A stretch of 30,625 nucleotides of DNA from an uncultured Gammaproteobacteria bacterium. GTDB lineage: Bacteria; Pseudomonadota; Gammaproteobacteria; GCA-2729495. Positions 15,983 through 25,927 of the stretch are shown here, in pieces. Position 1 is the stretch's first letter. Every line of letters begins with the position of its first letter. The stretch covers positions 1 to 30,625 of the forward strand of contig CAMYJV010000054.1 in the NCBI GenBank assembly GCA_947258805.1, in the 5' to 3' direction. The position numbers and the translations under genes were made by a program. Below the pieces are notes generated by a model. The model saw only the letters and a program-made list of their open reading frames with translations. It made no database searches and was not told the origin of the DNA.

Positions 15983-17122
15983 CTAGAGGAGGTGTCGCAG
16001 ATCACGGCCCACCTGCAGCTGGCCGTCCGGAAGTGACCGACTCAGGGCCAGCACCTTGAAGCGCTCACCCATTTCTCCCGGCAGTAGCAACCGGCGCAGG
16101 TTGCCGGCGAGACGGGCCTGCTCGATGGGGTCTTCCGGTGGCGGGACGTCGAGCAGACCGTTGGCCATCAGGAACTGCGCCTGCGTCGTATAACCGGCCA
16201 GCGTCAGCCCGGCCGCGACGCCGGCCTGGGCCGCGGCAGTGAAATCCACCCAGGCCGTGATGTCCTGCAAACCCGGCCAGCGGAACGGGTCGGCATGGGC
16301 ACGATGGCGGTAATGGCAAAGCAGCGTGCCGTCGAGCCGCTGCGGGTGGTAATACTCGCGTGCCGGCAAGCCATAGTCGCTGATCAACAGCAGGCCACGG
16401 GTCAGGCAGGCCGCTAGCGCCGCAATCCACGGTTCGAGGCCCGGACAGAACTCCGACGTGTAACCCGCCGGCCACGAACCGCCCGCTGTGGCGAGCCGCG
16501 CGCTGACCTCGGCGGCCAGCGCTGCGTCTGCGTCCCGCGCGGCCCAATGGAAGCCCTGCCCGGCGCGCACGACACCAAGCGCCTGAGTGCCGGACGGCTG
16601 CCAGCGGAAACGCCGCACCGGCAACGCGTCGACAACCTCGTTGGCCAGGATTACGCCGCGCAAGCCCGCCGGCGGCAGCGCGTCGAGCCAACGCACGGGG
16701 TAGGCGCTCAACCTGTGCTGCTGGCGGTGGCGCAATTCTGCACTGACCTCGAGCACCTGGTAATCAACGGCCGGTGCGCCGGACTGCGCCAGCGCGTCGA
16801 GCACCGCGGCGGCCAGGGCTCCGGTCCCGGCCCCGACTTCCAGGATTGAGTCACCGGCTTGCAGCAGCGGCGCGATGCACCGGGCTATGCAAGCGCCAAA
16901 CGCCGGTGTGAGTTCCGGCGCGGTGACGAAATCGCCGTCGGCACCGAACTTGCGCGCGCCTGCGCTGTAGTAGCCGAGACCCGGTGCGTAGAGCGCCAGA
17001 TTCATGTAGGCCGCAAAATCGAGCCAGCCGCCTGCGGCGTCGATACGCGCGCCGATCTGCTCGGCGAGCTGGATGCTCAGTGCCAGGGCCTCCGGCGGCG
17101 GGTCCGGCCAGTCAGCGGCCAT
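15983..17122 (-). CDS. Class I SAM-dependent methyltransferase, MidA/NDUFAF7-like
   Basis: 379 residues. Conserved blocks: FAAYMNLALYAPGLGYYSAG and GADGDFVTAPELTPAFG near the start, SAM motif SILEVGAGTGALAAAVL, ILANEVVDALPVRRF, LLISDYGLPAREYY, and DITAWVDFTA. This is the family whose mitochondrial member NDUFAF7 (MidA) methylates an arginine of a complex I subunit; the bacterial target is not established. ATG 17122 is preferred because the conserved region begins about 30 residues later and the longer frame to 17299 runs antisense through the start of folM. Divergent from folM. Confidence 0.88.
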   Translation of the reverse strand: MAADWPDPPPEALALSIQLAEQIGARIDAAGGWLDFAAYMNLALYAPGLGYYSAGARKFGADGDFVTAPELTPAFGACIARCIAPLLQAGDSILEVGAGTGALAAAVLDALAQSGAPAVDYQVLEVSAELRHRQQHRLSAYPVRWLDALPPAGLRGVILANEVVDALPVRRFRWQPSGTQALGVVRAGQGFHWAARDADAALAAEVSARLATAGGSWPAGYTSEFCPGLEPWIAALAACLTRGLLLISDYGLPAREYYHPQRLDGTLLCHYRHRAHADPFRWPGLQDITAWVDFTAAAQAGVAAGLTLAGYTTQAQFLMANGLLDVPPPEDPIEQARLAGNLRRLLLPGEMGERFKVLALSRSLPDGQLQVGRDLRHLL

Positions 17123-17128
17123 GATGCA

Positions 17129-17157
17129 TTGCCTGGTCCGGACAGTTATCGTATCTG
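17129..17157 (+). promoter_or_regulatory. Candidate sigma70 promoter for folM
   Basis: TTGCCT, a 17-bp spacer and TATCTG, about 36 bp before the folM start, within the 70-bp divergent gap to the methyltransferase gene. Confidence 0.35.
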
Positions 17158-17192
17158 GCTCCGCGCAACGCCCCGGGACGAACCAAGACTCT

Positions 17193-17948
17193 ATGCAGAC
17201 TGCAAAACACACGCTGGAAGACCAATGGGTTCTGATCACAGGCGCCGGTAAACGCATCGGCGCGTGCATCGCCCGCACGCTGCACGCGGCCGGGGCCAAC
17301 GTGGCGGTGCACTACCGGGCGTCGGCCGACTCGGCCAATGAAATCGCGGCAGAACTCAATGCCCGGCGCGCCAATTCGGCACTGACGGTGCAGGGCGATC
17401 TGCTCGACGTCGGCCGGCTCGCCGAGATCGTGGCGCATGTCGTCGAGCAGACCGGCAGGCTCGACATCCTGGTAAACAACGCGTCCAGCTTCTACCCCAC
17501 TCCACTGGGCGAGATTACTCCGGAGCACTGGGAAGACCTCATGGGGACCAACCTGAAAGCGCCGCTGTTCCTGAGCCAGGCGGCCGCGCCGCACCTCAGG
17601 GATCAACAGGGCAGCATCGTGAATATTGTCGACATCCACGCGCAGCGGCCGCTGCGCCACCACACCGTCTACGGGCCAGCCAAAGCCGCGCTTGCCATGC
17701 TCACCCGCACGCTGGCCCGGGACCTCGCCCCCGCGGTGCGGGTCAACGGCGTGTCGCCGGGCGCTATTCTGTGGCCGGAGGACGGCGTGTCCGACAGCTA
17801 TCAGCAAAGCGTGTTGAAACAAGTCCCGCTGGGCCGCGCGGGCGCGCCCGAAGACATCGCCGACTGCGTGCTCTACCTGGTGCGCGACGCTCACTATGTG
17901 ACCGGACAGATCATCGCGGTGGACGGCGGGCGCAGCATCGGCTGGTAG
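17193..17948 (+). CDS. folM: Pteridine reductase / dihydromonapterin reductase (SDR)
   Basis: 251 residues, short-chain dehydrogenase. It has the pteridine-reductase cofactor motif TGxxxRxG (TGAGKRIG, residues 16-23) in place of the ordinary TGxxxGxG, NNASSFYPTP after the fourth strand, and catalytic Tyr160-Lys164 (VYGPAKAAL), closing with VTGQIIAVDGGRSIGW. The family reduces dihydrobiopterin, dihydrofolate or dihydromonapterin with NADPH; next to folK and folB this supports a role in folate or tetrahydromonapterin supply. I chose ATG 17193 because the fold begins about 10 residues later; the extension to 17073 overlaps the divergent gene. Convergent with folK, with 2 bp between stop codons. 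Confidence 0.9.
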   Translation: MQTAKHTLEDQWVLITGAGKRIGACIARTLHAAGANVAVHYRASADSANEIAAELNARRANSALTVQGDLLDVGRLAEIVAHVVEQTGRLDILVNNASSFYPTPLGEITPEHWEDLMGTNLKAPLFLSQAAAPHLRDQQGSIVNIVDIHAQRPLRHHTVYGPAKAALAMLTRTLARDLAPAVRVNGVSPGAILWPEDGVSDSYQQSVLKQVPLGRAGAPEDIADCVLYLVRDAHYVTGQIIAVDGGRSIGW

Positions 17949-17950
17949 CC

Positions 17951-18463
17951 TCAACCCGCCGACAGATCTGCGGCCACCCGTTCGATGGGCTCGTCGCGGC
18001 CCGGGAATTCCTCCCAGAGTTCGCCCATGGTCCGACCCGACACCGGGTGGCGGAGCGCCGGTGCAATGTCTGCCAGCGGTTTCAGCACAAACGAATATTT
18101 CGTGATGTCGTCCCTGGGCACCTTCACCGGCGGCTCCGGAATGATTGCATCACCGTAAAGGAGCAGATCGAGGTCCAGCGTCCGCGGCGAGAAGGAACTG
18201 GGCCCGCGCACCCGCCCGGCCAGGGTGTGCAGGCCTTCCAGGCACTCCACGACGGCAACAGCGGACTCCCGAGTCGTCAACTTGAACACGCAGTTGAGAA
18301 ACGGGTCGCCGACGAAGCCCACGGCGGCGGTTCGATACACCGGGGACACGCACACGTCGCCAAAGCGGTTTTTCAACTCCCGAAAAGCAAGCCGCAGGTT
18401 ATCTTCCGGTGCAACGTTGCTGCCACCGCTGATGTAGACCACCACGCCGTCGCCGGCCGTCAC
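17951..18463 (-). CDS. folK: 2-amino-4-hydroxy-6-hydroxymethyldihydropteridine pyrophosphokinase
   Basis: Transfers pyrophosphate from ATP to 6-hydroxymethyl-dihydropterin in folate synthesis; 170 residues, near the usual 160. HPPK motifs: ISGGSNVAPEDNL at the N-terminus, VSPVYRTAAVGF, and the signature PRTLDLDLLLYGD with the Mg-binding Asp pair, then VPRDDITKYSFVLKPLADI. The start is GTG 18463: its GTGA overlaps the folB stop by 4 bp, a classical coupling arrangement, and the family N-terminus begins a few residues later. Upstream in-frame sequence belongs to folB in another frame. Confidence 0.92.
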   Translation of the reverse strand: MTAGDGVVVYISGGSNVAPEDNLRLAFRELKNRFGDVCVSPVYRTAAVGFVGDPFLNCVFKLTTRESAVAVVECLEGLHTLAGRVRGPSSFSPRTLDLDLLLYGDAIIPEPPVKVPRDDITKYSFVLKPLADIAPALRHPVSGRTMGELWEEFPGRDEPIERVAADLSAG

Positions 18464-18813
18464 CTTGCGCCGCGCTCGATGCTGAGGCCGACATCCCGCG
18501 AACCGCGAATCGCGAAGGGCTTGTGCACCGTCACCCGCACCCACGGCACCGCGAATTCGCCCGTCACGATCTGGGCAATTCCCTCGGCCATCGTCTCTAT
18601 CAGCTGAAAGCGCGACTCTTCTACAAAACTGATGATTCGCTTGGTCACCGCCTTGTAGTCCAGGGTGGCGTCGATGTGGTCGCGGGCTGCAGCCGCCGCT
18701 ACGTCGGCGGCCATTTCGAGATCGATGCTGACCGTCTGGGGCACCGCCCGCTCCCAGTCCCAGATACCGACCACGGTCTCGATGCGCAGGTCTGTCAGAA
18801 ATATCGTGTCCAA
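18460..18813 (-). CDS. folB: Dihydroneopterin aldolase
   Basis: 117 residues, normal length. Converts 7,8-dihydroneopterin to 6-hydroxymethyl-dihydropterin and glycolaldehyde, the step before FolK. Motifs: FLTDLRIETVVGIWDWER, the DYKAV tyrosine, the LIETMAEGIA glutamate and the catalytic Lys in VTVHKPFAIRG. It is translationally coupled to folK and begins 13 bp after tsaD, so tsaD-folB-folK is probably one transcript. Confidence 0.93.
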   Translation of the reverse strand: MDTIFLTDLRIETVVGIWDWERAVPQTVSIDLEMAADVAAAAARDHIDATLDYKAVTKRIISFVEESRFQLIETMAEGIAQIVTGEFAVPWVRVTVHKPFAIRGSRDVGLSIERGAR

Positions 18814-18826
18814 GACAATGTCCTTT

Positions 18827-19879
18827 TCAGACCAGGGTCGCCAGGTCCCAGCGGGGGTGCACCTTGACGACCCGGCTCGGCGCCGTGCCAGCCTGCAGCC
18901 GCAGGCAACCGGTCAGGGCCACCATCGCGGCGTTGTCCGTGCAAAAAGCGATGCGCGGATAGTAGACGCGCCCGCGGCGCGCTTCCAAGGCGGCGCGCAG
19001 AGTGGCCCGCAGTTGCTCGTTGGCGCCCACACCCCCCGCCACCACCAGTCGCTCGCGGCCGGATGCGTCGAGCGCGCGCAGGCTCTTGGCCACCAGCGTA
19101 TCCACCACGGCAGCCTGGAATGAGGCGGCCAGGTCGGCCCGGTCCTGGTCACCTGGCCCACCCAGCTGTTCCAGTTCGCGTACCTGCATCATTACCGCGG
19201 TCTTCAGCCCGCTGAAACTGAAGTCCAGGCCCGGCCGTTTCAGCATCGGGCGCGGCAAGTCATACCGCTGCGGGTCACCGGTCCCGGCCAGCCTGGCAAG
19301 TTCCGGCCCACCCGGGTAAGGCAGGCCCAGGAGTTTCGCGGTCTTGTCGAAGGCCTCGCCGGCCGCATCATCCAGGGTCTGACCCAGCACGTCGTAGGCG
19401 CCGAAATCCGCAACGTCGACCAGCATCGTGTGGCCCCCCGACACCAGCAAGGCCACGAACGGAAACGGCGGCGGCGAGTCCTCCAGCAGCGGTGCCAGCA
19501 GGTGGGCCTCCATGTGATGCACGGCGATAGCTGGTATGTCCCAGGCCCGGGCGAGGCCCATGCCCGCCGTCGCGCCCACCAGCAGGGCGCCAATCAGACC
19601 CGGACCCGCGGTGTAGGCGACCCCGCCCAGGTCCCGACCCTCCAGGGCGGCCTCGTCCAGGACCCCGGCTACCAGCGGCAGCAGGCGGCGCAGGTGGTCA
19701 CGCGATGCCAGTTCGGGCACCACGCCGCCATAGCGGGCGTGCAGTGCGACCTGGCTGTGCAGGGCATGGGCCAGCAGCCCGCGGCCGGGGTCGTACAGTG
19801 CCACGGCCGTCTCGTCACAACTGGTCTCGATTCCCAGGATGGGGCCTGTCGGCGCAGCGGGATTTTTTTGCAATTCCAT
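18827..19879 (-). CDS. tsaD: tRNA N6-adenosine threonylcarbamoyltransferase
   Basis: 350 residues. Transfers the threonylcarbamoyl group to A37 of ANN-decoding tRNAs (t6A), with TsaB and TsaE. ASKHA fold: [17 protein letters not shown] at the start, [13 protein letters not shown], the metal site H122-M-E-A-H126, [31 protein letters not shown], and [12 protein letters not shown] near the end. Divergent from rpsU with 69 bp between starts; the rpsU promoter overlaps the tsaD start codon region. A candidate promoter of its own was not identified. Confidence 0.95.
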   Translation of the reverse strand: MELQKNPAAPTGPILGIETSCDETAVALYDPGRGLLAHALHSQVALHARYGGVVPELASRDHLRRLLPLVAGVLDEAALEGRDLGGVAYTAGPGLIGALLVGATAGMGLARAWDIPAIAVHHMEAHLLAPLLEDSPPPFPFVALLVSGGHTMLVDVADFGAYDVLGQTLDDAAGEAFDKTAKLLGLPYPGGPELARLAGTGDPQRYDLPRPMLKRPGLDFSFSGLKTAVMMQVRELEQLGGPGDQDRADLAASFQAAVVDTLVAKSLRALDASGRERLVVAGGVGANEQLRATLRAALEARRGRVYYPRIAFCTDNAAMVALTGCLRLQAGTAPSRVVKVHPRWDLATLV

Positions 19880-19896
19880 GATTCAGCGGCTATATT
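19868..19896 (+). promoter_or_regulatory. Sigma70 promoter of rpsU (macromolecular-synthesis operon)
   Basis: TTGCAA (19868-19873), a 17-bp spacer and TATATT (19891-19896), reading toward rpsU and overlapping the first codons of the divergent tsaD. Predicted transcription start about 19903. Confidence 0.62.
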
Positions 19897-19907
19897 CCAC
19901 GCCCGCT

Positions 19908-19929
19908 CCGGCCTCCCGCCGGTTTTTTT
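19908..19929 (+). terminator. Terminator-like hairpin in the rpsU leader (possible attenuator)
   Basis: CCGGC / GCCGG stem of five G-C pairs, a 5-nt loop, then seven T (19923-19929). It sits between the predicted rpsU promoter and the TTG start, so it could end transcription early. The stem is short and the leader before it only about 5 nt, so this is tentative. Confidence 0.45.
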
Positions 19930-19948
19930 GGTGCCGAGGATCAGCACA

Positions 19949-20164
19949 TTGCCCAGCGTCCGAGTGCGAGAGAACGAAAACTTTGACGCCGCCCTGCGGC
20001 GTTTCAAGCGTGCCTGTGAAAAAGCCGGCGTCCTGACGGAAGTTCGCCGGCGCGAGTTTTACGAAAAGCCGACCCAGGAACGTAAGCGGAAAAAGGCCGC
20101 GGCGGTGAAGCGCCAGGCCAAGCGGATCGCGCGCGATACCACCCTGCGCCGCCGGCTGTACTGA
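19949..20164 (+). CDS. rpsU: 30S ribosomal protein S21, TTG start
   Basis: 71 residues, exactly the family length: M(P)[18 protein letters not shown], then [16 protein letters not shown] and a basic tail ending TTLRRRLY. It binds near the 3' end of 16S rRNA and aids mRNA engagement. The only start giving the conserved N-terminus is TTG at 19949, with GAGG about 9 nt upstream; no in-frame ATG lies near. It is the first gene of the rpsU-yqeY-dnaG-rpoD block, which links translation, priming of replication and transcription initiation. The longer open frame upstream to 19430 is a GC-rich shadow of tsaD. Confidence 0.95.
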   Translation: MPSVRVRENENFDAALRRFKRACEKAGVLTEVRRREFYEKPTQERKRKKAAAVKRQAKRIARDTTLRRRLY

Positions 20165-20183
20165 GCCGCGCCACTGGCCAGTC

Positions 20184-20630
20184 ATGGCCCTGAAAGACCA
20201 GATCCTCGACGACGTCAAGGCAGCCATGCGCGCAGGCGAGAAGACCCGCCTGGTAACGCTGCGCATGCTGACTGCTGCCATCAAGCAGCTCGAAGTGGAC
20301 TCCCGAACTACGGCGGAGGATGCTGACACGCTGCGCATCGTCGAAAAACTGGTGAAGCAGCGGCGCGAGGCGGCGGAACAATACCGCCAGGCCCGTCGCA
20401 CCGACCTCGCCGATAAAGAACTCGCTGAAGCCGACATTCTCAAAGCTTACCTCCCCGAGCCCCTGGATGACGCGACACTGGATGCGCTGATCGACGAGGT
20501 CATTGCGGCCACCGGCGCTGAATCGCCCCGGGACATGGGCAAGGTCATGAATGCCATCCGGGCCCAGGCGCAGGGCCGGGCCGACATGGGCGCCGTCAGC
20601 AAGCGCGTCAAGGCACGCCTCGCCGGCTGA
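20184..20630 (+). CDS. yqeY: GatB/YqeY domain protein
   Basis: 148 residues, typical. Begins ALKDQILDDVKAAMRAGEKTRLVTLRML and has ILKAYLPEPLDDATLDALI and PRDMGKVMNAIRAQAQGRADM..VSKRVKARL. This small all-helical domain is shared with the tail of the GatB amidotransferase, where it contacts tRNA; the function of stand-alone YqeY is not established. Placement between rpsU and dnaG is common in gammaproteobacteria without implying a known link. It starts 19 bp after rpsU. Confidence 0.93.
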   Translation: MALKDQILDDVKAAMRAGEKTRLVTLRMLTAAIKQLEVDSRTTAEDADTLRIVEKLVKQRREAAEQYRQARRTDLADKELAEADILKAYLPEPLDDATLDALIDEVIAATGAESPRDMGKVMNAIRAQAQGRADMGAVSKRVKARLAG

Positions 20631-20710
20631 CCCACTCGGCCAACGTCCCGGCGGTGCTAGACTGCCGCCAAACCGCGCCGCGCACCGCGACGCCGATAAC
20701 GACATAGCTA

Positions 20711-22453
20711 GTGGCTAGCCGCATTCCGCAGGATTTCATCGACGACCTCGTCGCCCGCGCCGACATCATTGATGTGGTGGGCTCACGCGTGCAGCTGAAA
20801 AAGGCCGGCCGCGAATACAAAGCCTGCTGCCCTTTCCACAACGAGAAGACGCCGTCTTTTACGGTGAGCCCGGAAAAGGGGTTCTATCACTGCTTTGGCT
20901 GCGGCGCGCACGGCACCGCACTGGGTTTCCTGATGGACTACGAACGCCTGGAGTTCGTTGATGCGGTGGAGGAACTGGCCCAGCTGCTCGGCCTCGAAGT
21001 GCCGCGGGAAGCCAGCTCGGAAGCGCGCTCACCGGTGGCGCCGATATTCGACATCATGGGCGCTGCGGCCAAGCTCTACCAGCAGGCCCTGCGCGAACAC
21101 CCGATGGCCGTGGACTATTTGAAAGCCCGCGGTATCGACGGCGAAAGGGCCCGGGATTTCTGCATCGGCTACGCACCGGCCGGCTGGGACTTCCTGCTGC
21201 AGCGGCTGGGCGACGGCGACGATAAACGGCAGCTCCTGCAGTCGGCCGGGCTGATCACGGCGCGGGAAGGCGGCGGCTTCTACGACCGCTTCCGCGATCG
21301 CATTATCTTTCCGATCCGCGACAGCCGCGGCCGGACCGTGGCCTTCGGTGGCCGCGTGCTGGGCGAAGGCGAGCCGAAGTACCTGAATTCGCCGGAGACC
21401 GCTGTCTTTCACAAGGGCCGCGAGCTTTACGGGCTCTACGAAGCGCGGCGCGCCGCCCGGCGCCTGGATTCAATCCTCGTGGTCGAGGGCTACCTGGATG
21501 TCGTGAGTCTCGCCTGCCACGGCGTGACCAATGCGGTGGCGACGCTCGGCACCGCCACCACGGCCGAACACCTGAAACGGATATTCCGGGTCACACCGGA
21601 ATTGGTCTTCTGTTTCGACGGCGACCGGGCCGGGCTCGATGCGGCCTGGCGCGCGCTGCAAAATACGCTCGCGGAAATGCGCGAGGGGCGCCAGGTGCGC
21701 TTTCTGTTCCTGCCCGATGGCGAAGACCCCGACTCGCTGATTCGCAGCGAGGGCGCTGCAGCATTTCAGTCGCGCCTCACCACAGCGCTGCCGTTGTCGG
21801 ATTATTTGCTCAAGGAATTGAAAAGCCGCGCCGACATCACCACTACAGAAGGCATGGCGCGGCTGGCTGAACTGGCTCGTCCGCTGCTGTCGCAACTGCC
21901 CCCGGGCGTGTACCGGGAACTGCTGACGGACCGGGTGGCTGCCGAGGTCAAGATTGGCCCGGACAGGCTGTCGGCGCTGGTTGCCGGCGATGCGGCTGCG
22001 ACGAGACCGCCGCGACGGCCGCGGCGCGGGCCGGCTCCGGCAGGTCGCCCCAGCCTGGTGAGGCGGGCCATACAGATTTTGCTGCACCACCCGACTGCGG
22101 TGCAGCAAGTCCAGGTGCCGTCCGACCTCGGCGATGCCCGGCAACGCGGGGTGCCGCTGTTACAAGAACTGCTGGCCCTGCTGGCAGAGCACCCGGAGCT
22201 GAGCAGCGCGGCGGTGCTGGAGCGCTTCCGGGACCGGCCGGAAGGGCCGCACCTGGAAAAGCTCCTGGCCGAGGAGTTGTTGATCGGCCAGGATGCTGCA
22301 GCGCAGGAATTTGACGGCTGCCTCGCGCGGCTCGCCGAGCGCGGGCGTGAAGACCGGCTGGCGGAGTTGGTCCAGAAAGCTGAGTCCGGGGCGCTGAGCG
22401 ACGCCGAGCGCGAGGAATTGCGGGGTATCCGGCGGGGCGGGGCCGGCCCCTGA
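20711..22453 (+). CDS. dnaG: DNA primase
   Basis: 580 residues. Synthesises RNA primers at the replication fork together with DnaB helicase. N-terminal CHC2 zinc domain with ligands Cys40, His43, Cys61, Cys64 (CCPFHNEKTPSF, YHCFGCGAHG); catalytic core with FRDRIIFPIRD and FGGRVLGEGEPKYLNSPET; TOPRIM metal motifs VVEGYLDVVSLA (about 257) and CFDGDRAGLDAA (about 300); a C-terminal helicase-binding domain after an Arg/Pro-rich linker (PRRPRRGPAPAGRP). GTG start at 20711; ATAGCTA lies before it and no strong ribosome-binding site is seen, which fits the known low translation of dnaG in this operon. Confidence 0.96.
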   Translation: MASRIPQDFIDDLVARADIIDVVGSRVQLKKAGREYKACCPFHNEKTPSFTVSPEKGFYHCFGCGAHGTALGFLMDYERLEFVDAVEELAQLLGLEVPREASSEARSPVAPIFDIMGAAAKLYQQALREHPMAVDYLKARGIDGERARDFCIGYAPAGWDFLLQRLGDGDDKRQLLQSAGLITAREGGGFYDRFRDRIIFPIRDSRGRTVAFGGRVLGEGEPKYLNSPETAVFHKGRELYGLYEARRAARRLDSILVVEGYLDVVSLACHGVTNAVATLGTATTAEHLKRIFRVTPELVFCFDGDRAGLDAAWRALQNTLAEMREGRQVRFLFLPDGEDPDSLIRSEGAAAFQSRLTTALPLSDYLLKELKSRADITTTEGMARLAELARPLLSQLPPGVYRELLTDRVAAEVKIGPDRLSALVAGDAAATRPPRRPRRGPAPAGRPSLVRRAIQILLHHPTAVQQVQVPSDLGDARQRGVPLLQELLALLAEHPELSSAAVLERFRDRPEGPHLEKLLAEELLIGQDAAAQEFDGCLARLAERGREDRLAELVQKAESGALSDAEREELRGIRRGGAGP

Positions 22454-22455
22454 GC

Positions 22456-22479
22456 CGGCGACTTTATGAAGAGTCGCCG
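22456..22479 (+). other. Hairpin between dnaG and rpoD
   Basis: CGGCGACT / AGTCGCCG, an 8-bp perfect stem with an 8-nt loop just after the dnaG stop and no T-run. In E. coli the dnaG-rpoD junction is an RNase processing point, and this hairpin is a plausible counterpart. The rest of the 101-bp gap shows only the rpoD ribosome-binding site (GAGAGGG). Confidence 0.45.
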
Positions 22480-22554
22480 CATCTAAAGCATGGATCGGAC
22501 GAATACTGATGTACACTTACGCGTTTTTTTACGCCAACTAGAGAGGGCCGCCGG

Positions 22555-24375
<1,821 letters not shown>

Positions 24376-24381
24376 ATCGCC

Positions 24382-24399
24382 CGGGGGCTCAGGCCCCCG
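24382..24399. terminator. GC hairpin between the convergent rpoD and glutamate-synthase-like genes
   Basis: CGGGGGC / GCCCCCG with loop TCAG, a 7-bp all-GC stem only a few bases past the rpoD stop. The loop contains the stop codon of the minus-strand gene. No T-run, so termination may be weak or Rho-assisted. Confidence 0.45.
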
Positions 24400-25885
24400 A
24401 CGGCGCTTCCCGGTACGGGAACAGTTCGTCCAGCGCCTGCGTCCTGCCGTTTTCCTGCATGACCCGGCAGTGATAGCGCCGCAGCTTCCGCGGCTCGGAG
24501 GCGCCGCAAGAATGGGCGATCACGCACACTTCTTTCTCCATGTTCTGGTGATAGCGCATCACCCGCGTGGCCTTGGCTGTCGGGTCGAGCCCGCGTTGCA
24601 GCCGCTTGTCGTGAGTGGTGATACCCGTGGGACAAGTGTTCCGATTGCATTTCATGGCCTGGATGCAGCCCAACGCAAACATGAAGCCGCGCGCCGACGC
24701 CACGAAATCGGCGCCTGCGCAAAGCGCCCAAGCCACGCCTGCTGGGTTAATCAACTTGCCGCTCGCAACGACACGCACCCGCTCGCGCAGACCGGTCTTC
24801 ATCAACGCATCAACCACCAGCGGCAGACTCTCGCGAACTGACAAGCCCACATGATCCATCAGGGTCATGGGCGCCGCACCCGTGCCACCGTCACCGGAGT
24901 CCACGGTGATGAAGTCTGGCGTGTAGTCGGACCCCCGTGCGCTGGCTTCCCACAGCACGTCCTCGAGCCAGCCAAAGCCACCCATAACTGCCTTGAAACC
25001 GACGGGCTTGCCGGTAATTCTCCGCACCCTTGCGATCATATCCAGCAGGTCACCGGGCGAGTCGATTTCCGGGTGGCGGTTCGGGCTGATGGAATCGTGC
25101 CCGACTTCGATGCCGCGGATGCCTGCAATCTCCTGGGTGACTTTCGCCCCGGGGAGGATGCCGCCCTTGCCGGGCTTGGCGCCCTGGCTCAGCTTGAGCT
25201 CGAACATACGGACCTGCTCGTGGGCCGCCGCCGCGCGCAGCCGCGCTTCATCCAAACCGCCCTCGGGCGTGCGCACGCCGTACTTCGCGGTACCGATCTG
25301 GTACACGATGTCCGCGCCCCCTTCCAGGTGATAGTCGGACAGTCCGCCCTCACCCGTATTCAGCCAGCAGCCGGCCATCTTCGCACCCCGGGACAGCGCA
25401 ATGACCGCCGGCTTGGAGATTGCGCCGAAGCTCATCGCGGAGATGTGAAAGAAACGGTCCGTCGTGTATGACGTCTTGCAGTCAGGCCCGATGGTCACCG
25501 CCGCAGTGGGCGCAGCATCCTGGTCAAGCGTAGGCCAGGCGGTGTTTACAAATACCAGTGCACCAATTCTTTTTATGTCCAGCGTGGAGCCAAAGGCCAC
25601 CGTGTTATCCAGGTCTTTGGCAGCGCGATAGGCCCAGGAACGTTCGGCACGATTGAAGGGCATCTCTTCACGGTCCATGGCGAAGAAGTATTGGCGGAAA
25701 AACTCACCAATTTCCTCGAACAGGTAGCGGAAGCGGCCGATGACGGGGTAGTTGCGCCGAATCGCGTGTTCGGTCTGGGTCACGTCGATGACATAGAGCA
25801 CGACCAGCGCCAGCGCGCCGATGCCAAGCGCCAGCACGAACAGCGTGACGATCACGGTCAGCGCGTCACTCACGAAATCCATCAT
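24389..25885 (-). CDS. FMN-binding glutamate-synthase-domain protein, membrane-anchored
   Basis: 498 residues. An N-terminal transmembrane helix (about 8-32, LTVIVTLFVLALGIGALALV) precedes a domain matching the FMN/Fe-S barrel of the glutamate synthase large subunit: ISAMSFGAISKPAVIALSRGA, NTGEGGLSDYH, FELKLSQGAKPGKGG, TVDSGDGGTGAAP, and the [3Fe-4S] cysteines in CIQAMKCNRNTCPTGI. It lacks the glutaminase and other GltB domains, so it is not classical glutamate synthase. Members of this family are common as single genes; their substrate is uncertain. The start at 25885 (MMDF) is supported by the TM helix immediately after it. Confidence 0.88.
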   Translation of the reverse strand: MMDFVSDALTVIVTLFVLALGIGALALVVLYVIDVTQTEHAIRRNYPVIGRFRYLFEEIGEFFRQYFFAMDREEMPFNRAERSWAYRAAKDLDNTVAFGSTLDIKRIGALVFVNTAWPTLDQDAAPTAAVTIGPDCKTSYTTDRFFHISAMSFGAISKPAVIALSRGAKMAGCWLNTGEGGLSDYHLEGGADIVYQIGTAKYGVRTPEGGLDEARLRAAAAHEQVRMFELKLSQGAKPGKGGILPGAKVTQEIAGIRGIEVGHDSISPNRHPEIDSPGDLLDMIARVRRITGKPVGFKAVMGGFGWLEDVLWEASARGSDYTPDFITVDSGDGGTGAAPMTLMDHVGLSVRESLPLVVDALMKTGLRERVRVVASGKLINPAGVAWALCAGADFVASARGFMFALGCIQAMKCNRNTCPTGITTHDKRLQRGLDPTAKATRVMRYHQNMEKEVCVIAHSCGASEPRKLRRYHCRVMQENGRTQALDELFPYREAPSGA

Positions 25886-25927
25886 CAGTCGCGTCTCCAG
25901 GCAGCGTGGGCTGGCAACATGGCGGCG

